The translations under genes were made by a program, and so were the position numbers. DNA of 51,111 nt from Clostridia bacterium (GTDB lineage: Bacteria > Bacillota > Clostridia > Peptostreptococcales > Anaerovoracaceae), in contig JAILLO010000072.1 of assembly GCA_024693105.1 (NCBI GenBank), positions 1 to 51,111 of the forward strand. Reading direction: 5' to 3'. Under the pieces are notes generated by a model. That model did not search any database. It was not told the origin of the DNA and saw nothing but the letters and a program-made list of their open reading frames with translations. Each line of letters begins with the position of its first letter. Position 1 is the first letter of the stretch. Shown here in pieces: positions 1 through 8,018 of the stretch.

Positions 1-468
1 ATACATAAGCACTGCAAATCCAAGCATTATATTTCCGACATGCTGCTTTGTGGAACTTTTCGAAAACATCCTCAGGATAATACCAACAACAGCAATAATT
101 GTAGTCAGGGTACTTGTTGATAAAACCTCTGAAACACCTCCTACACCAAGCGCCGAAAGACATATAATCCAGCCGGTTATACTAGTGCCGATAATTGCAC
201 CCATTACAACTCCGATTGCCTGCTTCACCTTCATCATGCCTGAATTAACAAAACCTACTACCATAACCGAAGTTGCCGAAGAAGACTGGATAACCGCCGT
301 AACTCCCGTACCGAGAAGTATTCCCTTCAGCGGTGTGCTTGACAAGCGGTACAGTATGACCTCAAGCTTATTTCCGGCAACCTTTTTCAGGCCGTCTCCC
401 ATAAGAGACATTCCGAAAAGAAAGAGTGCCACGCCGCCAAGAAGTTCAAAGATATTTGATATTCCCAT
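1..468 (-). CDS. Na/Pi cotransporter family protein (5' part, cut by window edge)
   Basis: The minus-strand frame opens at ATG 468 and stays open to the left edge (156 codons), so only the N-terminal part is visible. It is a hydrophobic membrane protein with glycine-rich helices. The phosphate:sodium symporter signature QSSSATS is at residues 61-67, followed by a second glycine-rich stretch near residues 85-110. In the PNaS family this Q-S-S motif is part of the transport core, which imports inorganic phosphate with sodium at the cytoplasmic membrane. A CGGAGGA ribosome binding site lies 12 bases upstream, which is rather long spacing. A sigma-A-like promoter is at 535-563. Whether a C-terminal PhoU-like domain follows cannot be seen. 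The family call is firm; the substrate is inferred. Confidence 0.88.
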   Translation of the reverse strand, partial: MGISNIFELLGGVALFLFGMSLMGDGLKKVAGNKLEVILYRLSSTPLKGILLGTGVTAVIQSSSATSVMVVGFVNSGMMKVKQAIGVVMGAIIGTSITGWIICLSALGVGGVSEVLSTSTLTTIIAVVGIILRMFSKSSTKQHVGNIMLGFAVLMY

Positions 469-534
469 GTGTACGATTTTCCTCCGAATATCTGTCGTTG
501 AAATAAATTTTTACCCATTTTAAATCCTAAAAAT

Positions 535-563
535 ACTATACACCAAAAGCCGATAGTTGTGAA
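535..563 (-). promoter_or_regulatory. Promoter of the Na/Pi cotransporter gene
   Basis: The minus strand shows TTCACA (563-558), a 17-base spacer and TATAGT (540-535). The predicted start is near 528, about 60 bases before the ATG at 468. Confidence 0.5.
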
Positions 564-675
564 GAACCGATTTGTGCAGCTGATTTAAGATAAATCTCTT
601 TAATTCCGCTGCATTCTTCGCCTGCCTTCTTTTGAATGCCGGTTTTGCCGCCACACGCTGAGTTGCGTAATTACG

Positions 676-709
676 AAAAAGGATGATACGGCACATGTCC
701 GCATCATCC
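676..709 (-). terminator. Rho-independent terminator after dsdA
   Basis: An 11-bp stem with one mismatch (681-691 with 699-709, loop 692-698) is followed on the minus strand by TTTTT (680-676). It lies 50 bases downstream of the dsdA stop codon. The rest of 469-758 holds only this and the promoter at 535-563. Confidence 0.8.
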
Positions 710-758
710 CCGCCGAAGACTGAATTTTTAAGTTCTCTATTTTTATTCGTATCTGCTG

Positions 759-2093
759 TTATTTCAGATATGTCTTTGCAAATTCACTGCGCACCTCCGG
801 CGGAACAAGATTTCCTCCCGTTGCCCACGCGATATGAATACTGTCCGAAAGCTTATCCTCAAGACCGTGTTTCTTCAGATATTCCTGCATTGAAGGCGCA
901 TTCTTCATGAAAATAGGACCCTGAAAAGCCGCTGCCGAACTTGGCTCGATAAAAATGTTTTCCGATTCCTGAAGGTCTCTCATATAATCATAAATCCGCC
1001 AGTCGTCAAGTGTAAATTCGCCGCTCATCATAGGTTCCATCACTTTTCCCACAAAGCCCGACGGTCTTCCTACCGCAAGTCCGTCTGCATGTGTTTTGCC
1101 TGTCAGGCCTACATCCTGAACACATATGCCGCTGTGTTTACCGCTCGCAAGTCCCAGAAGCATGCACGGTGCCTGAGTCGGTTCAACAAAGAAGAAATGA
1201 ACGGCATCTCCGAATACAAGCTTCAGTCCGTACCCTATGCCGCCCGGTGCACCGCCTACTCCGCACGGGAGATATGCAAACATCGGATGATCCGCATCGA
1301 CAACAATTCCCATATCATCAAGCTGTTTTTTCAGTCTTCTTGCCGAAACGGCATAACCCACAAACAGGTTCTTTGAATTTTCATCGTCTACAAAATAGCT
1401 GTCCGGATTTTCATCTGACTGCTTTCTTCCGGTTTTGACAGCTTCACCGTAATCGCCTTCGTATTCAATGACCGTCACGCCACGGCTTCTGAGAAGGTCT
1501 TTCTTCCACTGCTTTGCATCAGCCGACATATGAACAATTGCCTTATAGCCGATAGCCGCACTCATAATTCCTATACTCATGCCGAGGTTTCCTGTCGAGC
1601 CTACCTGCATCAGCTTCTTTGAGAAAAATTCTCTCGCTTTTGGAGAAACAATCTTTGTGTAATCATCCTCGTATCCCGAAATAATTCCTGCCTCAATCGC
1701 AAGATCTTCAGTATGCTTAAGCACTTCATAAATACCGCCGCGTGCCTTGACGGAGCCTGCAATGGCAAGATGGCTGTCCATCTTGAGGAGAAGCTTTCCT
1801 TCACAAATTCCGTACTTTGCTCCGAGAAGTTTCTGCAGCTTCGGCACTGCTTTGAGCGGTGATTCTATTATACCTCCCGCCTCTTTTGTTTCCGGGAAAC
1901 ATTCCATGATAAGCGGTGCGCAGCGCTTAAGTCTCTCTTCCGCATCCTCAACATCGGCTTCAGTCACGTCACATGCTGCCTTTGCAGTTGTAAAATCGGT
2001 AAACTTAGGGTTTATCCAGCAAACTTCTTTTGCGTCTCTTATATCTTTTAAAACAGGGGTTTTTTCAAAATCATTTTCCGTTAATATTCCCAT
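759..2093 (-). CDS. dsdA: D-serine ammonia-lyase (D-serine dehydratase)
   Basis: This PLP enzyme converts D-serine to pyruvate and ammonia in the cytoplasm. The protein is 444 aa, close to the roughly 440 aa of E. coli DsdA. The PLP-binding lysine is K116 in the family motif SVKARGG (114-120). The phosphate-binding loop GSTGNLG is at 165-171. The longest frame reaches back to 2153, but AAAGGAGAG sits just before the ATG at 2093, so that start is chosen. The upstream gene on the same strand is an alanine-type symporter; a terminator-like hairpin ends just upstream of this ribosome binding site and may limit read-through. The pair suggests uptake and use of small neutral amino acids, possibly including D-isomers (inference). 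A threonine dehydratase is less likely because of the DsdA-specific spacing and length. Confidence 0.92.
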   Translation of the reverse strand: MGILTENDFEKTPVLKDIRDAKEVCWINPKFTDFTTAKAACDVTEADVEDAEERLKRCAPLIMECFPETKEAGGIIESPLKAVPKLQKLLGAKYGICEGKLLLKMDSHLAIAGSVKARGGIYEVLKHTEDLAIEAGIISGYEDDYTKIVSPKAREFFSKKLMQVGSTGNLGMSIGIMSAAIGYKAIVHMSADAKQWKKDLLRSRGVTVIEYEGDYGEAVKTGRKQSDENPDSYFVDDENSKNLFVGYAVSARRLKKQLDDMGIVVDADHPMFAYLPCGVGGAPGGIGYGLKLVFGDAVHFFFVEPTQAPCMLLGLASGKHSGICVQDVGLTGKTHADGLAVGRPSGFVGKVMEPMMSGEFTLDDWRIYDYMRDLQESENIFIEPSSAAAFQGPIFMKNAPSMQEYLKKHGLEDKLSDSIHIAWATGGNLVPPEVRSEFAKTYLK

Positions 2094-2108
2094 TTTTCTC
2101 TCCTTTTT

Positions 2109-2146
2109 AAAAAAGTTCCCCAAGGGAGCTGAATCGCCTCGGGGAA
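2109..2146 (-). terminator. Terminator-like hairpin between agcS and dsdA
   Basis: An 11-bp, nearly perfect stem (2115-2125 with 2136-2146) is followed on the minus strand by six T (2114-2109), and then directly by the dsdA ribosome binding site. It would end agcS transcripts, or act as an attenuator controlling read-through into dsdA. No separate dsdA promoter was recognised in 2147-2211. Confidence 0.7.
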
Positions 2147-2211
2147 CCTCCAAAAATCAGTTTTCAGGTGGTAAAAAAACTTAAATCAAATATCTAGCTT
2201 GTAACGCTTTA

Positions 2212-3612
2212 CTATCTGTCTCCAAGTCTTTCAACTTCTGAGAAGTGGCGCTTTGTTTCCTTAACTACAACACCGGAGAGACCGATGATAGCGATAAGGT
2301 TTGGAATAGCCATAAGTCCGTTGAGTGTATCTGCGATGTCCCAAGCAAGAGTAAGGTCCATAGTAGCACCAACGATAACTACCAGACAGAAGATAACCTG
2401 ATAAGGCTTGATTGACTTTGTTCCAAACAGGAATTCGCAGCAACGTGTTCCGTAAAGAGCCCAGCTCAGTACTGTTGAAAGTGCGAACAGTGCAATACCT
2501 ACACCAATGATAATGGATGCAACATGGTCACCGAATACTGTACCGATAGCAGCAGTATTGAGTGAAGTTTCACCCTTTGTTCCGTAGTTCATGTCAAGAC
2601 CGGAAGTCAGAAGTGTAAGACCTGTCAGTGTACAGATGATGATAGTATCAACGAATACTTCGAAAATACCGTAAAGTCCCTGCTTAACGCAGTCAGTTTC
2701 CGAAGTTGCAGCGTGAGCCATAGGAGCAGAACCAAGACCTGCTTCGTTGGAGAATACACCACGCTTAACACCCCATGTGATAACCAGCATAACAGAACCA
2801 ACTGCTCCGCCTGTAATACCCTGTGGTGAGAAAGCTCCTGCAAAAATGTCATGGAAAACGGTAGGAATGTTTGCTGCGTTTGCAATGATACAAACGAGAC
2901 AAGCCAGAATGTAAACAGCTGCCATGAAAGGAACGAGCTTTTCACATACTGCACCGATTCTCTTGATTCCGCCAAACAGTACGAATGCAGTGATAACAGC
3001 AAGGATAATACCAAGTACGAGGTTGAGTGTTCCTGTTCCTGTGAAGGAAGGATTGAATGTAACAACGATAGTGTTGATGGATCCAACGATGTTTCCTACC
3101 TGTACGGCATTTCCGATACCAAATGCAGCAAGTGCGGCAAAGATGCAGAACAGAGCGGATAACCACTTCCAGTTCTTGCCGAGACCGTTCTTGATGTAGT
3201 ACATAGGTCCGCCTACCCAGTCGCCTTCATCGTTCTTTTCACGGAACTTAACAGCGAGAGTTACTTCGGAGTACTTTGTACACATTCCGATAAGAGCAGT
3301 AACCCATAACCAGAAAATTGAACCGGGACCACCAAGAGTAACAGCAGCTGTAATACCTGCGATATTACCTGTTCCTACAGTACCTGCAAGAGCAGTTGAC
3401 ATAGCCTGGAACGGTGTAACTTCACCTTCAGCCGAAGATCCCTTCTTGAAGATTTTTCCGCCTGTGTTCTTCATAGCATATCCGAACTTACGGAACTGAA
3501 CGCCGGCAGTCATGCAAGTAAGAATAATACCTGCGCCTACCAACAGTGCGAGCATAGGAATTCCCCATACAACACCGTTTATGGCACTATTAATACTAGC
3601 AATAGTTTCCAT
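2212..3612 (-). CDS. Alanine/glycine:cation symporter (AGCS family)
   Basis: Predicted 466-aa cytoplasmic membrane protein that imports alanine or glycine with Na+ or H+. It has about ten hydrophobic segments. Family landmarks are GTVGTGNIAG near residue 80, GGPMYYI near 135 and a GVFSNEAGLGSAP block near 290, which is typical of AlsT/AgcS proteins. A GTG at 3624 begins the longest frame but overlaps the GGAG of the ribosome binding site. The ATG at 3612 has AAAGGAG 11 bases upstream, so it is the better start. A good promoter lies at 3733-3761. The gene is followed by a hairpin and then dsdA. Substrate specificity (L-Ala, D-Ala, Gly, Ser) cannot be read from the sequence. Confidence 0.92.
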   Translation of the reverse strand: METIASINSAINGVVWGIPMLALLVGAGIILTCMTAGVQFRKFGYAMKNTGGKIFKKGSSAEGEVTPFQAMSTALAGTVGTGNIAGITAAVTLGGPGSIFWLWVTALIGMCTKYSEVTLAVKFREKNDEGDWVGGPMYYIKNGLGKNWKWLSALFCIFAALAAFGIGNAVQVGNIVGSINTIVVTFNPSFTGTGTLNLVLGIILAVITAFVLFGGIKRIGAVCEKLVPFMAAVYILACLVCIIANAANIPTVFHDIFAGAFSPQGITGGAVGSVMLVITWGVKRGVFSNEAGLGSAPMAHAATSETDCVKQGLYGIFEVFVDTIIICTLTGLTLLTSGLDMNYGTKGETSLNTAAIGTVFGDHVASIIIGVGIALFALSTVLSWALYGTRCCEFLFGTKSIKPYQVIFCLVVIVGATMDLTLAWDIADTLNGLMAIPNLIAIIGLSGVVVKETKRHFSEVERLGDR

Positions 3613-3732
3613 AATTTTCTTCACTCCTTTTTAAATAAATTTGATAAAGTAATAATTCCGGCAGATATCGCAATGCACACCGACAACATCAACAGTATGC
3701 ACTTCAAAACCACCAACGATACCTACTTTTTT

Positions 3733-3761
3733 ATTCTACCTTTAATTTACAAATCGTGCAA
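3733..3761 (-). promoter_or_regulatory. Promoter of the alanine symporter gene
   Basis: Minus strand: TTGCAC (3761-3756), 17-base spacer, TAGAAT (3738-3733). The predicted start near 3726 gives a leader of about 115 bases before the ATG at 3612. Confidence 0.6.
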
Positions 3762-3803
3762 TCCTTACTCTTTTCAAAGTCTTTATTTTTATTTAATATT
3801 CTT

Positions 3804-3986
3804 TTACATTTTATATACTTGGTACAATCTTGCTGTTTGAGACCGCCATTTAATATTATTTTTGTCCTTGCATACAGTATATTTTTTGATTATTATTGCG
3901 GATGCCATTTTCGTCGCTTTTTTCGCACTTTTGCGGCTTTCTGAGAGTCTTTTTCCCCGCCGCACTCGCAAAACCCGTGTAAACAT
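3804..3986 (-). CDS. Candidate small basic protein (60 aa), uncertain
   Basis: A 60-aa minus-strand frame lies in the otherwise empty 3762-4089 stretch. It opens with ATG five bases after GGAG. The product is very rich in Lys and Arg (about a third of residues) and has no recognised domain, signal peptide or membrane segment. It overlaps no other gene and would lie upstream of the agcS promoter. No clear promoter of its own was found. The surrounding DNA is AT-rich, so lysine codons are expected by chance. It may be a small nucleic-acid-binding protein or simply spurious. Confidence 0.22.
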   Translation of the reverse strand: MFTRVLRVRRGKRLSESRKSAKKATKMASAIIIKKYTVCKDKNNIKWRSQTARLYQVYKM

Positions 3987-4089
3987 CCATTCTCCACGGT
4001 TTTTCCAAATTTTCAGTCTGTTACAATGTAGTCATGCAAATTTTGGTAATTAAGGCTCGTGCGCCTTGTTTTTCTCTTATTTTTGCCAT

Positions 4090-4128
4090 AAAAAAACGGA
4101 AGAAACACCGTTATTGCGTCTCTTCCGT
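4090..4128 (-). terminator. Rho-independent terminator after gltX
   Basis: Perfect 8-bp stem (4096-4103 with 4121-4128) and a 17-base loop, followed on the minus strand by a run of T (4096-4090). It sits just 14 bases past the gltX stop. Confidence 0.85.
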
Positions 4129-4141
4129 AAAAAGGGCATTT

Positions 4142-5800
4142 TTATAACATTTTTGCTATACGCTGTCTCGTTCGTTCCTCTCCCAGTATCTGCTGAATCT
4201 CCCAGATATCCGGTGACTGACTGCGTCCCATAACCGCTATACGTATAACGGTGCTGACATCTCCGACATGGCCTTTGTACATATCCGGGTTCTTCTTGTA
4301 ATCCTTCGGCTTTGCGGCATAACCGAGGTTTGTGGCAATTTCACGAATTTTTCCGAACCATTCGCTTTGATCGTCCTGATGATTGTAGGTCTCAAGGTAT
4401 GCGGAAAGCACCGCCTTCGCATCCTCCTGCGAAACATTCTGCGGATATTCATCTTCGATTTTGAAATAATCATCAAAGAAATAACTGATAAATTCAAACA
4501 TCTGCTTAGCATAAATCAGGTCTTTTCTAGGCTTGTCGCCTGTTCTTCCCAGGTCGAAGATCTTTTCGATATACGCCTCATTGCCCTCAAACAGATGCAG
4601 AATCTCAGGTTTAAATTCCTTCGCCCACTTTTTCATAAATTCGCAAAGTTCCCCTGCCGGGATTTTTACGAGAACATCCTTGCATATGTCGTTCAGCTTG
4701 TTAAGATCAAAAAGCGCTCCCGAATTGCTCATTTTTTCTGCCGTAAATTCAAACTCGTCTATCGGTGCGTCAGGATTTGCGATTCGCCATTCCTCAAAGT
4801 TTGAATTTAGAATTGTAAGAAGATATTCCCTGACCGCTGCCGGATGATAACCCTCATTCCTGTAATAATCAAGCGAAAGCTCCGGATCCTTTCTCTTTGA
4901 AAGTTTTCTCTTGTTTCCGTCTTCACCTATCTTCATAAGCTGCGCCGTATGGCAGTAAATCGGCAGTTCGAATCCGAGTGCATTGAAAAGTTCTACATGA
5001 ATCGGCAGCGAAGGAAGCCACTCCTCACCTCTTACAACATGTGTGGTACGCATAAAATGGTCGTCGATTACATGAGCAAAATGATATGTCGGGATTCCGT
5101 TCGCCTTCAGAATAACAACATCTGCCGTATTTTCCGGCATTGTAAGAGTGCCTCTGATTGCATCCTCGACAGAAATGGTCTTTGCCTTGTCAGGTTCACA
5201 CGCCCAATCCCCCTGTGATTTCAGGCGGATAACGTAAGGCTTTCCGCTTTTCAGGTTTTCCTCTATCTGCTCAATTGTCAGTTCTCTTGATTTCGCCCAC
5301 TTGCCGTAGATTCCGGGATTTTCTTTGTTTGCTTCCTGCTTTGCTCTTATTTCCGCAATTTCTTCCTCTGTAAGGAAGCAAGGATATGCCTGTCCCTTTT
5401 TAATCATCTCTTTGGCAAAGCACTGGTAGATTTCCGCTCTTCTGCTCTGGTGATAAGGGCCGTAAGAACCTGTGTCACCGTCCATGCCCGCTCCCTCATC
5501 GAAATTAATATCGAAAAACTTAAGGGAAGTTATTATTGTTTCAACGGCGCCCTCCACAAAACGTTTGTCGTCCGTATCTTCTATACGAAGGAAAAAAGTT
5601 CCGCCGCTCTGATGCGCAAGTCTTTCGTCAACAAAAGCCCCGTAAAGATTTCCAAGATGTATAAACCCCGTAGGACTTGGTCCGAGTCTTGTAACTTTTG
5701 CTCCGTCGGGAAGATTTCTCTTCGGGAACTCCTTTTCATAATCGGCAGGTGTCTTTGTAATGTTCGCAAACAAAAGCTCCGCCAGTTTTTCGTAATTCAT
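4142..5800 (-). CDS. gltX: Glutamyl-tRNA synthetase
   Basis: Class I aminoacyl-tRNA synthetase charging tRNA with glutamate (552 aa). The HIGH-type signature appears as GPSPTGFIHLGNL starting at residue 40, and the KMSKS-type loop as KLSKR at 299-303. The C-terminal third is the helical anticodon-binding region. The protein has an N-terminal extension of about 35 residues and is longer than the usual bacterial enzyme of about 490 aa; this longer form occurs in Clostridia. GAAAGGAGAAACCA precedes the ATG. No GatCAB genes are in the window, so discriminating versus non-discriminating behaviour toward tRNA-Gln cannot be judged. It is last in the minus-strand run from cdaA but has a possible own promoter at 5839-5866. 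Confidence 0.96.
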   Translation of the reverse strand: MNYEKLAELLFANITKTPADYEKEFPKRNLPDGAKVTRLGPSPTGFIHLGNLYGAFVDERLAHQSGGTFFLRIEDTDDKRFVEGAVETIITSLKFFDINFDEGAGMDGDTGSYGPYHQSRRAEIYQCFAKEMIKKGQAYPCFLTEEEIAEIRAKQEANKENPGIYGKWAKSRELTIEQIEENLKSGKPYVIRLKSQGDWACEPDKAKTISVEDAIRGTLTMPENTADVVILKANGIPTYHFAHVIDDHFMRTTHVVRGEEWLPSLPIHVELFNALGFELPIYCHTAQLMKIGEDGNKRKLSKRKDPELSLDYYRNEGYHPAAVREYLLTILNSNFEEWRIANPDAPIDEFEFTAEKMSNSGALFDLNKLNDICKDVLVKIPAGELCEFMKKWAKEFKPEILHLFEGNEAYIEKIFDLGRTGDKPRKDLIYAKQMFEFISYFFDDYFKIEDEYPQNVSQEDAKAVLSAYLETYNHQDDQSEWFGKIREIATNLGYAAKPKDYKKNPDMYKGHVGDVSTVIRIAVMGRSQSPDIWEIQQILGEERTRQRIAKML

Positions 5801-5822
5801 TGGTTTCTCCTTTCAAAGCAAA

Positions 5823-5866
5823 GCGCATCGTCTATTTGCTATTAGCGATGCGCCCTGGTTTTTCAA
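5823..5866 (-). promoter_or_regulatory. Possible gltX promoter overlapping a hairpin
   Basis: Minus strand: TTGAAA (5866-5861), 16-base spacer, TAATAG (5844-5839). A perfect 8-bp inverted repeat (5823-5830 with 5846-5853) overlaps it. The repeat is followed only by a poor T stretch, so it may be a weak ahcY terminator or a leader hairpin. The rest of 5801-5973 holds nothing recognisable. Confidence 0.38.
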
Positions 5867-5973
5867 CATTTTTCATGCCGGCTCCGCGTGTTGGCAAACT
5901 CAATGCTTTCCGCGCGGATTCATGAGTGCGGGCCGCGCCGTCTCAGGCGGCTCCGGATCCCGTACCGGTTTTT

Positions 5974-7227
5974 CTATTCAAAATTCCAGCTGTTCAGATA
6001 TTTTTCCTGCTCAGGTGTCAGCTTATCAATTTCAATTCCCCATGCCGCGAGCTTTCTTGCCGATACCACGTCGTCTATTTCGGCAGAAACATCGATAACC
6101 TTCTTTCCGAGCTTTTTGTAATTATCTTTTATGTACATTGCGGAAAGTGCCTGAACCGCAAAGCTCATATCCATGATTTCTGCGGGATGTCCCATGTCAG
6201 CGGCGATATTTACAAGCTTTCCCTCCGCAATAACATGAATCATCTGACCTGTAGGAAGTCTGTATCCCATGATATTTTTTCTTGTTTCCTTCTTGTCCAC
6301 AGCCATTTTTTCAAGACCGTCCATGTCGATTTCGACATTGAAATGTCCGGCGTTTGAAAGAATTGCTCCGTCCTTCATAGTCTTCATATGGTCAACAGTA
6401 ATTGTATGCATGCAGCCTGTTGCCGAAACGAAGAAATCTCCCAGAGGCGCTGCCTTTGTCATGGTCATAACGCTGTAGCCGTCCATACGTGCTTCCATTG
6501 CTTTTACAGCATCAATCTCGGTAACTATAACTGAAGCACCGAGTGCCGCAGCACGCATTGCTATGCCCTTTGAGCACCAGCCGTAGCCTGCAACCACTAC
6601 AGTTTTCCCCGCAATAATCAGGTTTGTGTTTTCCATGATACTTGTCCATACAGACTGGCCCGTCCCGTATCTGTTATCAAACAGATGCTTGCAGTTTGCA
6701 TCATTTGCCGCTACCATTGGGAATTTCAGAATCCCGTCTCTTTCCATAGCCTTAAGTCTGTTAACTCCCGTTGTGGTTTCTTCCGATCCTCCCCATGTTT
6801 CCTCTGCCAGATCGGGTCTTTTTTTGTGAACCATGCTTACGAGATCGCCGCCGTCATCGATAATTATATTAGGCTTATGCTCAAGCGTCATTTCTATGTG
6901 CCTGTCGTATTCTTCGGCAGTTGCGCCATGATATGCATATACATTCATGCCCTCCGACACAAGAGCCGCCGCAATATCGTCCTGTGTCGAAAGCACATTG
7001 CTCCCGGTTACAGCCATCTTTGCGCCGCCTGCGGCAAGAACCTTGCACAGATATGCAGTCTTGGCCTCAAGATGCACCGAAAGGGAAATCTTAACGCCTT
7101 CAAACGGTTTTTCCCTTTTGAATTCTTCTTCCAGGCTTCTCAAAATAGGCATATTATTTTTGACCCATTCGATTTTCTGGTGTCCCGACGGTGCCAGAGC
7201 AATGTCTCTGATTTCATAATTTTTCAT
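5974..7227 (-). CDS. ahcY: Adenosylhomocysteinase (S-adenosylhomocysteine hydrolase)
   Basis: NAD-dependent enzyme splitting S-adenosylhomocysteine into adenosine and homocysteine, removing the by-product of SAM methylation. It is 417 aa, the shorter form without the insert found in many SahH proteins. The substrate-binding motif VHLEAKTAYL is at 51-60. The NAD-binding loop reads GYGWCSKG at 214-221, where longer family members usually have GYGDVGKG. HFNVEID and the C-terminal MDMSFA..QAL region are also present. The frame extends to 7305, but GGAGGGG eight bases before the ATG at 7227 fixes the start. It follows the GerMN lipoprotein gene by 84 bases. No luxS or pfs gene is nearby, so this may be the route for recycling SAH here (inference). 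Confidence 0.94.
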   Translation of the reverse strand: MKNYEIRDIALAPSGHQKIEWVKNNMPILRSLEEEFKREKPFEGVKISLSVHLEAKTAYLCKVLAAGGAKMAVTGSNVLSTQDDIAAALVSEGMNVYAYHGATAEEYDRHIEMTLEHKPNIIIDDGGDLVSMVHKKRPDLAEETWGGSEETTTGVNRLKAMERDGILKFPMVAANDANCKHLFDNRYGTGQSVWTSIMENTNLIIAGKTVVVAGYGWCSKGIAMRAAALGASVIVTEIDAVKAMEARMDGYSVMTMTKAAPLGDFFVSATGCMHTITVDHMKTMKDGAILSNAGHFNVEIDMDGLEKMAVDKKETRKNIMGYRLPTGQMIHVIAEGKLVNIAADMGHPAEIMDMSFAVQALSAMYIKDNYKKLGKKVIDVSAEIDDVVSARKLAAWGIEIDKLTPEQEKYLNSWNFE

Positions 7228-7311
7228 ATTTCCCCTCCAATCTTTTCTGCTTTCGCGGTTTTCCGAATCAGCTTCAAAAAACAGAAAGCATCTTTTGTCC
7301 GGCATTTACGG

Positions 7312-7896
7312 CTATTTCAGTTTCCACTGCAAAGCGTAAATGCCTTCGCTGAAGCCCTCTGTAACATCAACCTGTCCCATAAGGGTTTCCGCATCTTCTC
7401 CGTCAAGTCTGAATTTCACCAGACTTATGTCATCATAACTGTGCAGAAGTGTCTCAACTATCTGACTGATAAGAAGTTCTTCCTCAAGAGTTCCTCCGTA
7501 AAGATTCTCGGAAGAAAGATCAACTGTGGCAGTTCCGGCTTCAACCGTGATGCCGTTTATAACATAATCATCATTGACTTCTGTCTGGGCATCGCCGAGT
7601 TCCTCCGGTACGGTCTTCAGCATTTCAAGAAGTTCGGCAGGCTCCGGTTTTTCTGTACTCCCGGTCATTTCCTGTAAATTGTTTTCCGTAAGCTCATATC
7701 CCGTCAGAGGATTGACGCTTTCATCTCCTGCCTGAACATAATCTGCGTTGATATAGCAAAGCGTCGCAACAGATTTGCCTGCCTCTTCACTTTCTTTATC
7801 GCTGCCGCAGCCTGTCAGTCCCGCGCACAGCATGAGACAGACTGTCATGCAAAGCATGACACTTGTAAATCTTCTGAATGATAAACTTCTTTTCAC
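7312..7896 (-). CDS. Lipoprotein with GerMN-like domain
   Basis: Predicted secreted lipoprotein of 194 aa. The signal peptide ends in the lipobox LTGC with lipidated Cys30. The mature part starts with a short acidic linker, then a VATLCYINADY strand and a C-terminal half (about 90-194) whose pattern (NGITVEAGTATVDLS, then a helix, then KFRLDGED) matches the GerM/GerMN fold found in spore-germination and envelope lipoproteins. The longest frame starts at a TTG (7914) that overlaps the ribosome binding site. The GTG at 7896 has AAAAGGAG seven bases upstream and is chosen. It lies downstream of glmM and upstream of ahcY. Its role is not known; envelope function is inferred from the signal peptide. 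Confidence 0.75.
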   Translation of the reverse strand: MKRSLSFRRFTSVMLCMTVCLMLCAGLTGCGSDKESEEAGKSVATLCYINADYVQAGDESVNPLTGYELTENNLQEMTGSTEKPEPAELLEMLKTVPEELGDAQTEVNDDYVINGITVEAGTATVDLSSENLYGGTLEEELLISQIVETLLHSYDDISLVKFRLDGEDAETLMGQVDVTEGFSEGIYALQWKLK

Positions 7897-8018
7897 TTTT
7901 ACACTCCTTTTCAATTCTCAAAGTATGTCGTTTCCCAAAAGACCCTCGGAGTCGACAGTTTTGTAATTACGGGGAAATATAATTCTTTGTTGTCTGAAAG
8001 GCAAAAGGCCGCCGCTCT

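Noticed and set aside
50-523. 157-codon plus-strand open frame at the left edge
   Set aside because: The minus strand here encodes a Na/Pi cotransporter with the QSSSATS motif; the plus frame is its shadow.
6685-7677. 330-codon plus-strand open frame
   Set aside because: It lies antisense to ahcY and the lipoprotein gene, both of which have clear motifs and ribosome binding sites. Its translation has no recognisable domain. It is a shadow frame.
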